Positions 45,451 through 53,862 of a stretch of DNA of 64,000 nt are shown piece by piece; the first letter of the stretch is position 1; each line of letters opens with the position of its first letter. The translations under genes and the position numbers were made by a program. Source of the DNA: Pseudomonas corrugata. GTDB lineage: Bacteria; Pseudomonadota; Gammaproteobacteria; Pseudomonadales; Pseudomonadaceae. Below the pieces are notes generated by a model. That model ran no database searches. It was given only the letters and a program-made list of their open reading frames with translations, and had not been told where the DNA came from. The stretch lies in assembly GCF_001269905.1 (NCBI RefSeq), contig NZ_LHVK01000022.1, positions 186,001 to 250,000 of the forward strand, written 5' to 3'.

Positions 45451-46935
45451 TCAATATCTGGCCGAGCTTTCGCGCAGGCCGTCGTCAGCCAGACCGGGCG
45501 CCTCGGTATCGGCGCTGTCGACGGCTTGTGAGCCGGTTCCCGGCGCACTTTCGTATTCCGGGAGCGCTACGCTCGCCCCATAGAGCCTGCCGAGCATGTC
45601 GATCGAAAGACCACTGACATCGACCATCCATTGCGCCACCTGATCGGCAACCGTCGCACCCTGCATGGCCTTGTGCAGGTCCGGCATCGCTACCAGCATG
45701 CCGGGGTGGCAACAGCGCAGGAAGTGCTCCAGCCCCGCGCCTTTCTCGACAAAGGGCGCGAACAGCATGCACACCAGTTGCGCCTCGTTGAGCCCGAGAG
45801 TCGCTTGGGCTTCTGCAGCAGCCTGGACACGGCGCTCCCCAATGGCCGAGGACGGGCCGAACAGCTCCCGGGCCTGTTCGCAGACATGTTCCGGCAGTTG
45901 CTTGCGATGCATGATCATGATTGCCCGCTGCACGTAGTCCCCGTAGCCTGCTTCGTAGCTGCGTCCCTGCAGGCAAGCCGCCTGCAGGCCATGCAAATGG
46001 GCCGACAGCAGCGGACTGAGGTATTCGTTTTCCGGCGCCGAAGCGATGAGGTCGTCGGTTCGTATCCTCAGGAACTCACTGAACAGCAACCAGTTCATTT
46101 CTTCGCAGCGATCGACGATCAGGTCGTCGATGCCGATGTGCCCTACCCGCCGGCATGCCTCGAAATGGCCCTCGGGTTTCCATGAGCAGGGGCGTTGCGG
46201 CCCATGGAAATGCCGATAGAGATCGCCCCCCAGGGCATCGAGTTGCGCAAACAGATTGTCGAAAGTGCAGCTTGTGTCGATGCCCAGGCCGATCTTGCGG
46301 CAGGCACGTCGCAGGCCCGACATGAACTGTTTCTGCTGGCGCGGCGTGTCGCTGCTGACCAGGGAATCGACCCCGGATTCCCAGCGGGCCATGTGGCGAT
46401 AGAACTCCGCCATGGCCAGGTAGCCGTCATCGCCGACCTCCAAATGACTGTCGACCGAACGGAGATGCCCCATGACCAGCATGTCCATGCGATTGGATTC
46501 GTGCCCGGCCACCGACAATGGCTGCCTGTGGTTGAACGGCACCACTTCGCGGTTATCCGCCATCAGCAGCTCCACCCGGGGATCGTCGTAGACGAACAGC
46601 GCGCTGTAGCATCGATGGATGTTTTCCAGGGTCGCCTGGGTGGTCTCGCTCAACCGCGGCGTCGCGACGCGCAGGTCGAAGGTCACCGGATTCCTGCCCG
46701 CGATGCTCAGTTGCGCAGCCCTCAGCGCCGTCAGCACGTAGAAGCTGTCCCGACTCCCGTTCAGGACCGTCAGTACGCGGTAATCACCAATCCGCTCAAT
46801 GCCACCAGCGGCGACGATCAAACGCTGGATCAAAAGCTGCAACGCCGTACGTTCCGCACGGGAATAGAAACCCAACAGCCGCTGCAGTATCTGTTGATAC
46901 ACGTGAATCATTGCCTGCTCATGAATTGCGCTCAT
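45451..46935 (-). CDS. Unrecognised 494-residue protein
   Basis: I do not recognise this protein. It is soluble, mainly helical, with no signal peptide or membrane segment and a disordered acidic tail (about 465-494, APGTGSQAVDSADTEAPGLADD). It has scattered His and Cys (YRHFHGPQRPCSWKPEGHFEACRR, HFLRCCHPGML) that could bind metal. The N-terminal helix bundle (residues 1-60) includes GGIERIGDYRVLTVLNGSRDS. ATG 46941 is also open; I chose 46935 on AGG spacing, with low certainty. It is upstream of and on the same strand as the MocR gene, so the two may form a functional pair. Codon use looks normal for Pseudomonas. Confidence 0.7.
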   Translation of the reverse strand: MSAIHEQAMIHVYQQILQRLLGFYSRAERTALQLLIQRLIVAAGGIERIGDYRVLTVLNGSRDSFYVLTALRAAQLSIAGRNPVTFDLRVATPRLSETTQATLENIHRCYSALFVYDDPRVELLMADNREVVPFNHRQPLSVAGHESNRMDMLVMGHLRSVDSHLEVGDDGYLAMAEFYRHMARWESGVDSLVSSDTPRQQKQFMSGLRRACRKIGLGIDTSCTFDNLFAQLDALGGDLYRHFHGPQRPCSWKPEGHFEACRRVGHIGIDDLIVDRCEEMNWLLFSEFLRIRTDDLIASAPENEYLSPLLSAHLHGLQAACLQGRSYEAGYGDYVQRAIMIMHRKQLPEHVCEQARELFGPSSAIGERRVQAAAEAQATLGLNEAQLVCMLFAPFVEKGAGLEHFLRCCHPGMLVAMPDLHKAMQGATVADQVAQWMVDVSGLSIDMLGRLYGASVALPEYESAPGTGSQAVDSADTEAPGLADDGLRESSARY

Positions 46936-47063
46936 AACCATTTACCTGGAAGTTCAATATCAGTGCCGCACCCACCCACGTGTCGCGCGACGCATTCGGA
47001 TGGAGGACTTATTTCATTACTGCGAAGAGTATTAGCAATACGTTCGAGCTTTGCTCGTCGTAA

Positions 47064-47348
47064 TTATTTGACACATACACAAAGGGGCGACCGATGAATC
47101 TCCCGCAAAAGCCTGAAAGGCGCCAAATCATTGGGCCTTGCGCACCCTGCGATGCGTCCTAGGAGAATTCCGACAGCGTCCCACAGATAATGAGTACGAA
47201 AAACAAAGAACTTGCCGAGCTTTAATTGACCGCTTGCCTCGTACTGCTTATCCAATAATCGATGGAAGATCCTGCCTCCATTAATACCTGACGCATCTTG
47301 AACAGACATTGAGGGATCAAGTCTTGCCGTAAACATGTATTGAGCCAT
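47064..47348 (-). CDS. Small hypothetical protein in an AT-richer region
   Basis: A 94-residue protein with a good ribosome site (AAGGAAG, 5 bases before ATG 47348). The frame is open to 47381 but the extra residues are not supported. The N-terminal half is polar (FTARLDPSMSVQDASGINGGRIFHRLLDKQYEAS), the C-terminal half is basic. No family recognised. GC content in 46,960-47,560 is visibly lower than the surroundings, suggesting recent acquisition. It may be part of the same unit as the orphan gene downstream on the same strand. Confidence 0.5.
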   Translation of the reverse strand: MAQYMFTARLDPSMSVQDASGINGGRIFHRLLDKQYEASGQLKLGKFFVFRTHYLWDAVGILLGRIAGCARPNDLAPFRLLREIHRSPLCVCVK

Positions 47349-47580
47349 GACTTCTTCCTTGAGCTGAAAACCAGCATTCAATTATCAGGACTTCAATAAT
47401 GATTAGAAGATACAGATTGAGGGCAAAAACCAGTTCAGTTGCCGACAGGATAAACGGCGTGGTTGTGAACGGGCCGTCGGGCGCGCACGCAAGTTGAAGC
47501 AGGGAGGGAGGAAGGAAGGCCTGATTCAGGCCAAAGACAACGCAAGAGCCAAGGAACATGACTCTTGCGCAAGACAGGCG

Positions 47581-48606
47581 TCAGGCAGGATCGACGACCT
47601 GAAGGGCTACGCGCTCACGGCAAGGACATTCGTCCATGTAACGGTGAGCCTCGACAAACTCGTTGAACGGAAAAACCCGGGTCTTGAGTGGCAACAGGAC
47701 GCGGTCGGCAGTCAATTGATTGATATCGCGCAACGCCCGCTGCACCGCCACCTGATCCTGGATGATGCCCAGTTCCGGCTTGCCGGTGAAATTGCCAATG
47801 CAATGCACGAAGAACTGAATGTTCTTCTGGAACGCCGCGCAGGCAGGGAACGGTGTCTGATTACCCCCTTGCAGGCCATACAAAACCAGGCTGCCTCGTG
47901 GGGCAAGGACATCGCCGAGCAATGACATCTGCGGCCCGCCCAAACCGTCGAACACCACGTCGACGCCACGACTGTCGGTGAGCTTGTTGATTTGCATCAG
48001 CAAGTCCTGCTCTTCCGTGACGATGACTTTCTCGGCACCCAGGGACAACAGGTACTCACGTTCGTCAGCGGTCTTGGTGGCAGCAATCACCCGTACACCC
48101 AGCGCCTTGCCGAGCTGTACGAAGGAAGGGCCGGCGCAATGGCTGGCATCGGTGACCAGGGCGAACTGCCCGGGTTTGACCCGCGCCAGGTCAACGTAGG
48201 CAAAATAGGCGACCAGCAGCGGCGTGTAATGCACCGCGGCTTCGATCGGGCTCAATACATCCGGGTATCGGGTCAGCGCGGTGCGCGGCAGCACGATGAT
48301 CTCACCGTACACAGGATAATCGTTCGCGCTTTGCGCGGGGAAGCTGGCGACCTTGTCGCCCACAGCCAGATCGTCGACACCTTCGCCGACGGCCGTCACC
48401 ACGCCGGCCATTTCGTGGCCCAGGCCGGAAGGCAGGCGGGCCTGGGACGGCGCCAGGTTCTGGCGCCACAGGGTGTCATGCCAACTGATGCCGATCGCTT
48501 CGACACGGACCTGCACTTCTCCTGGCGCAGGAAGAGCCGCCGGCTGCTCTTCGCATTTGAGCACCTCGGCACCACCAAACTTGTGAAAACGGATCGTGCG
48601 GGACAT
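47581..48606 (-). CDS. Zinc-less quinone reductase/MDR-family alcohol dehydrogenase
   Basis: A 341-residue medium-chain dehydrogenase/reductase. It has the GroES-like N-terminal half (FGGAEVLKCEEQPAALPAPGEVQVRVEAIGISWHDTLWRQ) and the Rossmann half with NADPH-type features (VDVVFDGLGGPQMSLLGDVL). Catalytic zinc cysteines are missing, and a quinone-oxidoreductase-like activity (NADPH:quinone or double-bond reductase) fits. ATG 48606 follows GAGG by 6 bases; the frame is open to 48639. Divergent from a LysR gene at 48863, a common pairing in which LysR regulates the reductase. Confidence 0.88.
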   Translation of the reverse strand: MSRTIRFHKFGGAEVLKCEEQPAALPAPGEVQVRVEAIGISWHDTLWRQNLAPSQARLPSGLGHEMAGVVTAVGEGVDDLAVGDKVASFPAQSANDYPVYGEIIVLPRTALTRYPDVLSPIEAAVHYTPLLVAYFAYVDLARVKPGQFALVTDASHCAGPSFVQLGKALGVRVIAATKTADEREYLLSLGAEKVIVTEEQDLLMQINKLTDSRGVDVVFDGLGGPQMSLLGDVLAPRGSLVLYGLQGGNQTPFPACAAFQKNIQFFVHCIGNFTGKPELGIIQDQVAVQRALRDINQLTADRVLLPLKTRVFPFNEFVEAHRYMDECPCRERVALQVVDPA

Positions 48607-48862
48607 CGCAAACCTCGTCAAAGTAACCTCTAATGCCATGAACTCTATCCGGGCTTTGTAGCCAAGACCATCAGTGGCTATTAATAGTCGACATGCCTGT
48701 CATTGATTCCGCAGCAAGAAAATCAATCAGCCCCCTAGGGCAAATCCTACAAAAATTCATTTAGCCAGTGCAGAGTACCAGTCTTTCCCCGTAAGATTCA
48801 TGCCGGTCATTGTTCGCATATGGCCGCTCACGTCAAGCTCGCCGAATCTGCCAGGACCCCAG

Positions 48863-49777
48863 ATGAATCGCAATGACCTGCGTCGTGTCGACCTGAACCT
48901 GTTGATCGTATTCGAAACACTGATGCATGAACGCAGCGTGACCCGCGCCGCCGAGAAGCTGTTCCTCGGCCAGCCGGCCATCAGCGCCGCGCTGTCGCGC
49001 CTGCGCAGCCTGTTCGATGACCCGCTGTTCGTGCGTACCGGTCGCAGCATGGAACCCTCGGCCCGGGCGGTGGAAATCTTCGCCCTGCTCTCCCCGGCCC
49101 TGGATTCGATTTCCACGGCGGTCAGCCGCGCGGCGGAATTCGACCCGGCCACCAGCACCTCGGTGTTTCGCATCGGGCTGTCGGACGACGCCGAATTCGC
49201 CCTGCTGCCGATGCTACTCAAGCGCCTGCGCGCCGAAGCCCCCGGCATCGTGCTGGTGGTGCGCCGGGTCAACTACATCCTGATGCCGAGTCTGTTGGCG
49301 TCCGGCGAGATCTCCATCGGCGTCAGCTACACCGACGACCTGCCGGCCAACGCCAAGCGCAAGGTGCTGCGCCGCAGCTCGCCCAAGGTGCTGCGGGCCG
49401 ACACCGCACCGGGGCAACTGACCCTGGACGAATTCTGCGCGCGCCCCCACGCCCTGGTGTCCTTCGCGGGCGACCTGAGCGGTTTCATCGATGAAGAGTT
49501 GGAAAAACTCGGCCGCAAGCGCCATGTGGTATTGGCGGTGCCGCAGTTCAACGGGCTGAGCACTCTGCTGGCAGGCACGGACATCATCGCCACCGTCCCC
49601 GACTACACCGCCGATGCACTGACCGCCGCCGGCGGCGTGCGTGCAGAAGACCCTCCGATCCCGGTGCGCAGCTTTGAATTGCACATGGCTTGGCGTGGTT
49701 CCCAGGACAATGACCCGGGGGAACGCTGGTTGCGGTCGCGGATTCAGATGTTCTTTGGCGATCCCGATAGCCTATAG
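48863..49777 (+). CDS. LysR-family transcriptional regulator
   Basis: A 304-residue LysR regulator with a textbook helix-turn-helix (LIVFETLMHERSVTRAAEKLFLGQPAISAALSRLRSLFDDPLFVRTG) and a full effector domain. I chose ATG 48863 (CAGGA 8 bases upstream) over the open ATG at 48800. Divergent from the quinone reductase gene at 48606, its likely target. The intergenic region of 256 bases is AT-richer. Confidence 0.9.
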   Translation: MNRNDLRRVDLNLLIVFETLMHERSVTRAAEKLFLGQPAISAALSRLRSLFDDPLFVRTGRSMEPSARAVEIFALLSPALDSISTAVSRAAEFDPATSTSVFRIGLSDDAEFALLPMLLKRLRAEAPGIVLVVRRVNYILMPSLLASGEISIGVSYTDDLPANAKRKVLRRSSPKVLRADTAPGQLTLDEFCARPHALVSFAGDLSGFIDEELEKLGRKRHVVLAVPQFNGLSTLLAGTDIIATVPDYTADALTAAGGVRAEDPPIPVRSFELHMAWRGSQDNDPGERWLRSRIQMFFGDPDSL

Positions 49778-49970
49778 GCGTCCTCCGCAGCACAAGACCC
49801 TACCGCTCGAAGCACATGGCAGCATCGATAGTTGAAGCACCCTCTGCTCCCGACCTTCAACGACGACCGCTGCCCCCGTGACCGCGGTGCAACCGAGCTA
49901 CATTCTGATCGATACTGCTCTGGATCGTGCGCAAGGTGTCTTGGGTAATAGCCTGTGGGTGCAGGTCCTC

Positions 49971-50001
49971 GGCGATGGTTGCAATAAGGCTCGCTCCCAC
50001 A
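49971..50001. repeat. Degenerate REP half
   Basis: GGCGATGGTTGCAATAAGGCTCGCTCCCACA resembles a REP arm (listed in parts: GGCGATGG, AAGGCTCGCTCCCAC). It immediately follows the XRE fragment described below and may be the sequence that cut it. The rest of 49,778-49,970 shows nothing I can support. Confidence 0.5.
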
Positions 50002-50009
50002 GACACCTA

Positions 50010-50125
50010 CTGTTGGAGCCAATACCTGCGCGCCCGGCCAAATCGGCTTGTGTCATGTCCAGCGCCAAGCGCTCGGTGCGCAAGCGAGCGCAGAGGCGCT
50101 TGACGACTTCGCCCGGCTTGATTCG
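50010..50125 (-). pseudogene. Truncated XRE-family DNA-binding regulator fragment
   Basis: Directly after the stop codon of the P-type ATPase and in the same frame, the reverse strand encodes RIKPGEVVKRLCARLRTERLALDMTQADLAGRAGIGSN (in parts: IKPGEVVKRLCARLRTE, DMTQADLAGRAG), which looks like the start of an XRE helix-turn-helix. There is no start codon before IKPG and the frame then runs into REP-like sequence (SRCLWERA) at about 50,010. I read it as the remnant of a once-complete gene whose start and C-terminus are lost. Confidence 0.6.
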
Positions 50126-52408
50126 CTAGCGCCAATCCAGATAACGAAACAACTCTTCCTCCTGTTCAAAATGCAGTTGCACCAAGGTGTCCAGGCGGAT
50201 CAGTTGATGTTGGATCTCATCGGCAGTTGCCGTGGCGGGGGCGCAACTGAAATCGTCGCTCATGCGCGCCAGCAGATGAATAAGCCGAAAAATCTCCCGG
50301 TGGACGTGGCTCATGGCCGATAGCGGGTCCTCACCGGCCATGTTTCGTATCAGCAGTGGATACAACGTATGTTCATCTTCGCGTTCATGCTGTACCAGAG
50401 AGGTCTGCAGATGGTTGACCAGTTCCGCCAGGTCGGCCCGTGCCTGTTCAGGTGGTCGCTGGGCAAAGTCGTTGGCCAGCCGGTGCAGATTGCTCGTTAG
50501 AGCAGAGAGTTGCTGGTGTTCAGCTTGCAGGTGATCAATGTGCTCAGCGGCCAGCTTTCTTTTACCCAGCGCTCGCAGCGGCCCCAAGGCGCGCAAGGCG
50601 TTGACGATGATCACCACGTCGATGCCCTCCTGCACCACGGCGCCAATCAGCGGCGGTAGATAACCGAGGGCCGCCAGCGTCATGGCCAGCAATGACATTC
50701 CCATCCCCACCAGCACGCCTTGACGAGCAATAAAACGGGTTCGCCGGGCGATGTCCAATGCCTCGACCAAGCGATCGAGGCGATCAACCAGCAGCACAAC
50801 GCCCGCCGCTTGCGCAGAAGCGGTGACACCGCTGGCCCCCATCGCCACGCCGACGTTGGCCGCCGCCAGCGCGGGGGCGTCGTTGATGCCATCACCGACC
50901 ATCAATGTGCTGGCGCGCAGGCAACCCTGCTGTACAGCCTGCACTTTATCCTCGGGGCTCAACCCGGCACGCAGTTCATCTATCCCGGCGGACAGGGCAA
51001 TCATTTCGGCAGTTTCCAGGCGATCCCCGGTGAGCATGACGATCCGTTCAATCCCTCTATTGCGCAGTCGACGCAGGGTTTGCGGGGTTTCGCGCCGAAC
51101 GGTGTCCAAAAAGACCAGCAGGCCAGCGAGCTTGCCATCCACGGCGATGAAGCTTGCGCTGCATGCCTGGTAGTCCATGTGGCGCAGCATGGTGGTGGCC
51201 CAGTCGCTCACGGGCGCATCGTGATTGGCAAACGACAATGTGCCAAAACGCACCTGTACACCGTCGACCTGCCCAGATAGCCCTGCACCAGGACTCTCCT
51301 CTACCCCTTGCGGAACGTAGAGCGGTAGTTTGCGCTGATGCGCCGCGTCGACGATGGCCTGGGAGATGGGGTGCGTCGAAGCCTGTGCGAGTGAAGCGGC
51401 CAGCCCAAGCAGACGTTGCGGATCGATGGGGCCATTCGTCTCGATCGATTGCAAGCGGCCATGCCCGCTGGTCAAGGTGCCGGTCTTGTCGAGGAATACC
51501 TGTTTAATATCGGCCAGTGCTTCCAGGGTCACGCCATCCTTGATCAGAATCCCACGCCGCGCTGCCCGCGAGATACCGGACATGATGGCAATCGGCACCG
51601 CCAGTATCAAAGGGCACGGCGTGGCCACCACCAGCACCGCCAGTGCCCGCAGGGCATCGCCACTCATGTACCAAGCCGCGGCTGCCATCAGCAACGTCAA
51701 GGGGATGAAGAACAGCGCATAACGGTCAGCCAGGCGTACGAAAGGCGCCCGCGAACGGCGTGCCGCCTCGGCTAGGCGCACGATCCCGGCGTAGGTGCTT
51801 TGCGCTGCCGTACTTGTGGCGATGAGCAGGATGGAGGCGCCGACATTGGAAACCCCGCTGGACAGTTGCTCGCCTTCCCGGCGCGTAAGGGGTAACGACT
51901 CGCCGCTGAGCGCCGATTCGTCGAGAACGGCCGCAGGGCTCAGCAAGCGACCATCGACCGGAATCACTTCCCCCAGCCGTACCAGTAATGTTTGCTCGGG
52001 CTGGACCTGCTCAACGGGGATCTTGCGTAGGCCGTCCTCCTCCTGCACCCAAGCGAAACGTGGCGCCCGATCGATGAGTGCACTCAGCTCCCGCTCGGCA
52101 CGTTGGCGGGTGAAGAACTCCAGGATCCGGCCGCTCGCCAGCATCAAGGCAATCAGCGCGGCCACCAGGGCCTGCCCAAAGATCAGTGCGGCGGTGATCG
52201 ACAGCAGGGCTATCAGGTCGACACCACCCTCGCCCCGGGACAGGCGTTTGAGGATTTCAACCAGCAGGACCCCGGCCATCACCAGGCTACCCGTCGCCCA
52301 GCCTATCGACGCCCACTCTGGTTGCTGCGCGACATGCGCAACGGCCCCAGCCACCAGTGTCAGTGCGGTGAGCAGCAAGAGAACGGGATCCAGCCATTTA
52401 TCGAGCAT
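50126..52408 (-). CDS. P1B-5-type metal-transporting ATPase with C-terminal hemerythrin-like domain
   Basis: A 760-residue P-type ATPase. Actuator loop SGES is at 168-171, the metal-binding membrane motif is TPCP at 263-266 (in ATPCPLIL), the phosphorylation loop DKTGTLT starts at 307, and GDGINDAPAL closes the P domain. There is no N-terminal metal-binding domain. Residues about 621-760 form a hemerythrin-like four-helix bundle with His/Glu ligand candidates (HLQAEHQQL, HEREDEHTLYP, SHVHREIF, LHFEQEEELF). TPC plus a hemerythrin domain is the P1B-5 signature; S. meliloti Nia of this class exports nickel and iron. ATG 52408 has GAGGG at 5-9 bases. Divergent from the BON gene. Confidence 0.9.
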   Translation of the reverse strand: MLDKWLDPVLLLLTALTLVAGAVAHVAQQPEWASIGWATGSLVMAGVLLVEILKRLSRGEGGVDLIALLSITAALIFGQALVAALIALMLASGRILEFFTRQRAERELSALIDRAPRFAWVQEEDGLRKIPVEQVQPEQTLLVRLGEVIPVDGRLLSPAAVLDESALSGESLPLTRREGEQLSSGVSNVGASILLIATSTAAQSTYAGIVRLAEAARRSRAPFVRLADRYALFFIPLTLLMAAAAWYMSGDALRALAVLVVATPCPLILAVPIAIMSGISRAARRGILIKDGVTLEALADIKQVFLDKTGTLTSGHGRLQSIETNGPIDPQRLLGLAASLAQASTHPISQAIVDAAHQRKLPLYVPQGVEESPGAGLSGQVDGVQVRFGTLSFANHDAPVSDWATTMLRHMDYQACSASFIAVDGKLAGLLVFLDTVRRETPQTLRRLRNRGIERIVMLTGDRLETAEMIALSAGIDELRAGLSPEDKVQAVQQGCLRASTLMVGDGINDAPALAAANVGVAMGASGVTASAQAAGVVLLVDRLDRLVEALDIARRTRFIARQGVLVGMGMSLLAMTLAALGYLPPLIGAVVQEGIDVVIIVNALRALGPLRALGKRKLAAEHIDHLQAEHQQLSALTSNLHRLANDFAQRPPEQARADLAELVNHLQTSLVQHEREDEHTLYPLLIRNMAGEDPLSAMSHVHREIFRLIHLLARMSDDFSCAPATATADEIQHQLIRLDTLVQLHFEQEEELFRYLDWR

Positions 52409-52550
52409 AAAAAGTCCCTCAAAAACGCTTGGCCTGCCTCGCTGCGCGGATATTGGCAGCACGCCCAGGGCTTGAACCGCCTCTTTGTCGTTGCCTGTCG
52501 GGGCAAGCCCCTTACCTGTCGATCAGCGGCAAACGAGCACTGCGATCTAT

Positions 52551-52591
52551 CTGACTTAACTCAATGTGCTGACGCTGCCCAGGGGTAAAAA
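52551..52591 (+). promoter_or_regulatory. Weak Anr/Fnr-like box with -10 for the BON gene
   Basis: CTGAC-TTAA-CTCAA (52551-52564) matches 7 of 10 consensus bases of TTGAT-N4-ATCAA. A TAAAAA -10 hexamer follows at 52586-52591, 21 bases later, as in class II Fnr promoters. The match is weak on its own and gains weight from the neighbours. Confidence 0.4.
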
Positions 52592-52633
52592 GGAGAGTAG
52601 GCAAATCCTGCCCCTTCTTCAGAGGACATCGTC

Positions 52634-53281
52634 ATGAGTGATCTGAGCCTGCGTAACACCATCCTGGAAGAGCTTGAATTCCAACCCGACATCGATGCCG
52701 CGGAAATTGGCGTTACAGTTCACAATGGGGTTGTCACCCTGACTGGGCACGTCAGCGACTACGCCCAGAAAGTCAGTGCCGAACGTGCAGTCAAGGCGGT
52801 GAAAGGCGTGCGCGCGGTGGCCGAAGAAATCCAGGTAAGACTGAACAAGGATGCCGGCACAACGGATGACGCCATCGCCAGTCGCGCTCTGCACATCATT
52901 GATTGGAGTTCCGATCTTCCAATAGGCGCTGTCAAGGTGATCGTGGAAAACGGCTGGGTCAGCCTGGAAGGCCAGGTGGACTGGCAGTACCAGAAGGAAA
53001 CGGCAGAACGAGCCGTGCGCAAACTTTCGGGGGTGGTCGGCGTGGACAACCGACTCATGCTTCGTCCCCGGGTTGCCGTGGCCGATATCCAGCGGCGCAT
53101 TGAAGAAGCGCTTGAGCGCAATGCCGAAATCGACGCCAAGGCGATTCAAATCAAGGTTGAAGGCAGCGTGGTCAAGCTTGAGGGCAGAGTGCATCTGTGG
53201 CGTGAACGCCAGATCGCGGAACGAGCCGCCTGGTCTGTGCCAGGGGTCAACAAGGTGGAGGATCATTTGCTGATCGCCTGA
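52634..53281 (+). CDS. Triple BON-domain protein
   Basis: A 215-residue protein made of three BON domains (about 1-70, 75-145 and 148-215). Each has the alpha-beta-beta pattern with NGVVTLTGHV-, NGWVSLEGQV- and GSVVKLEGRV-type strands. BON domains bind membranes or lipids and are common in osmotic and stress-shock proteins such as OsmY. There is no signal peptide, so it is probably cytoplasmic, unlike OsmY. GAGG precedes the ATG by 9 bases. Divergent from the P1B-5 ATPase. Confidence 0.9.
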   Translation: MSDLSLRNTILEELEFQPDIDAAEIGVTVHNGVVTLTGHVSDYAQKVSAERAVKAVKGVRAVAEEIQVRLNKDAGTTDDAIASRALHIIDWSSDLPIGAVKVIVENGWVSLEGQVDWQYQKETAERAVRKLSGVVGVDNRLMLRPRVAVADIQRRIEEALERNAEIDAKAIQIKVEGSVVKLEGRVHLWRERQIAERAAWSVPGVNKVEDHLLIA

Positions 53282-53294
53282 ATCAGTGGCCCGA

Positions 53295-53630
53295 TCAAGC
53301 CCCGTTTTCTCCGGGGCTGCTGGCTATGTTCAATGTAACGACCTCGGGCATGGTCCGAAACGGGCGAACCAGGCTTCTGAGGCGCCGCACTGCAATACGC
53401 AGGTCATGCAACGTTTCAGGATTGGTTCGTGCTTCCAATCGTGCGCAGGCCTGATAGCGCCTCACGTGCAAGGCAATGGCGATAGCAGCGTTCCGTCCGG
53501 GTGGGGCATGGCGCAATCCCGACGCAATGGGGTGGATGACATCAGCATCGCCGATCCCGCTCCCTTGTCCTTGATGCAGATCAGACGAGCCTGAAGGATC
53601 GCGTCGATGGGCAGTCGCACGGTTCATCAT
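53295..53630 (-). pseudogene. Truncated CHAD-domain protein
   Basis: The reverse-strand frame ends in IALHVRRYQACARLEA, ETLHDLRIAVRRLRSLVRPFR, which is the start of a CHAD domain (conserved His and basic residues that bind polyphosphate). A CHAD domain has about 250 residues, but here only about 50 remain before a stop at 53295, 14 bases from the BON stop. The missing part is not seen on either side. I therefore call it a 3'-truncated remnant; the N-terminal 50 residues are low complexity. Confidence 0.6.
53298..53318. terminator. Hairpin after the BON gene
   Basis: AGCCCCG-TTTTCTC-CGGGGCT, a 7-bp GC-rich stem 17 bases after the BON stop. No T-run follows, so it is a possible but not certain terminator or mRNA stabiliser. 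Confidence 0.4.
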
Positions 53631-53679
53631 GGGTTGCTTCCATAGAGGTTTGTCCTTGCTTGGAAGATTCGAGCTTTTG

Positions 53680-53720
53680 TTGACTCACCTCAATCCATCC
53701 CCAGCAGCACGGTGTAGGAG
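53680..53720 (+). promoter_or_regulatory. Anr/Fnr-like box with -10 for the esterase-family gene
   Basis: TTGAC-TCAC-CTCAA (53680-53693) matches 8 of 10 bases of the Anr consensus. TAGGAG at 53715-53720, 21 bases on, is a modest -10. It lies in the 581-base region between the BON gene and this gene, which otherwise holds the CHAD fragment; a 5' leader of about 135 bases is implied. Confidence 0.5.
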
Positions 53721-53862
53721 TAATCAAACAGGCCAAGACAGCAGGTTTGAAGCGTTAACGCACCGTGTCGAGAACCTGCGCAACGACTCCGGGCGGTGCG
53801 GCGTCTGATAGGACATAGACGCCTTACTGCCACCCGCGGCTCACTTTAGAGGGATGACGTTC

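Noticed and set aside
47317..47559. 80-residue hydrophobic reverse-strand frame
   Set aside because: It overlaps the better supported gene ending at 47064 and has no ribosome site; the composition looks like AT-rich noise.
53298..53318. Strong terminator after the BON gene
   Set aside because: The stem is good but there is no T-run, so I kept it only as a possible hairpin.
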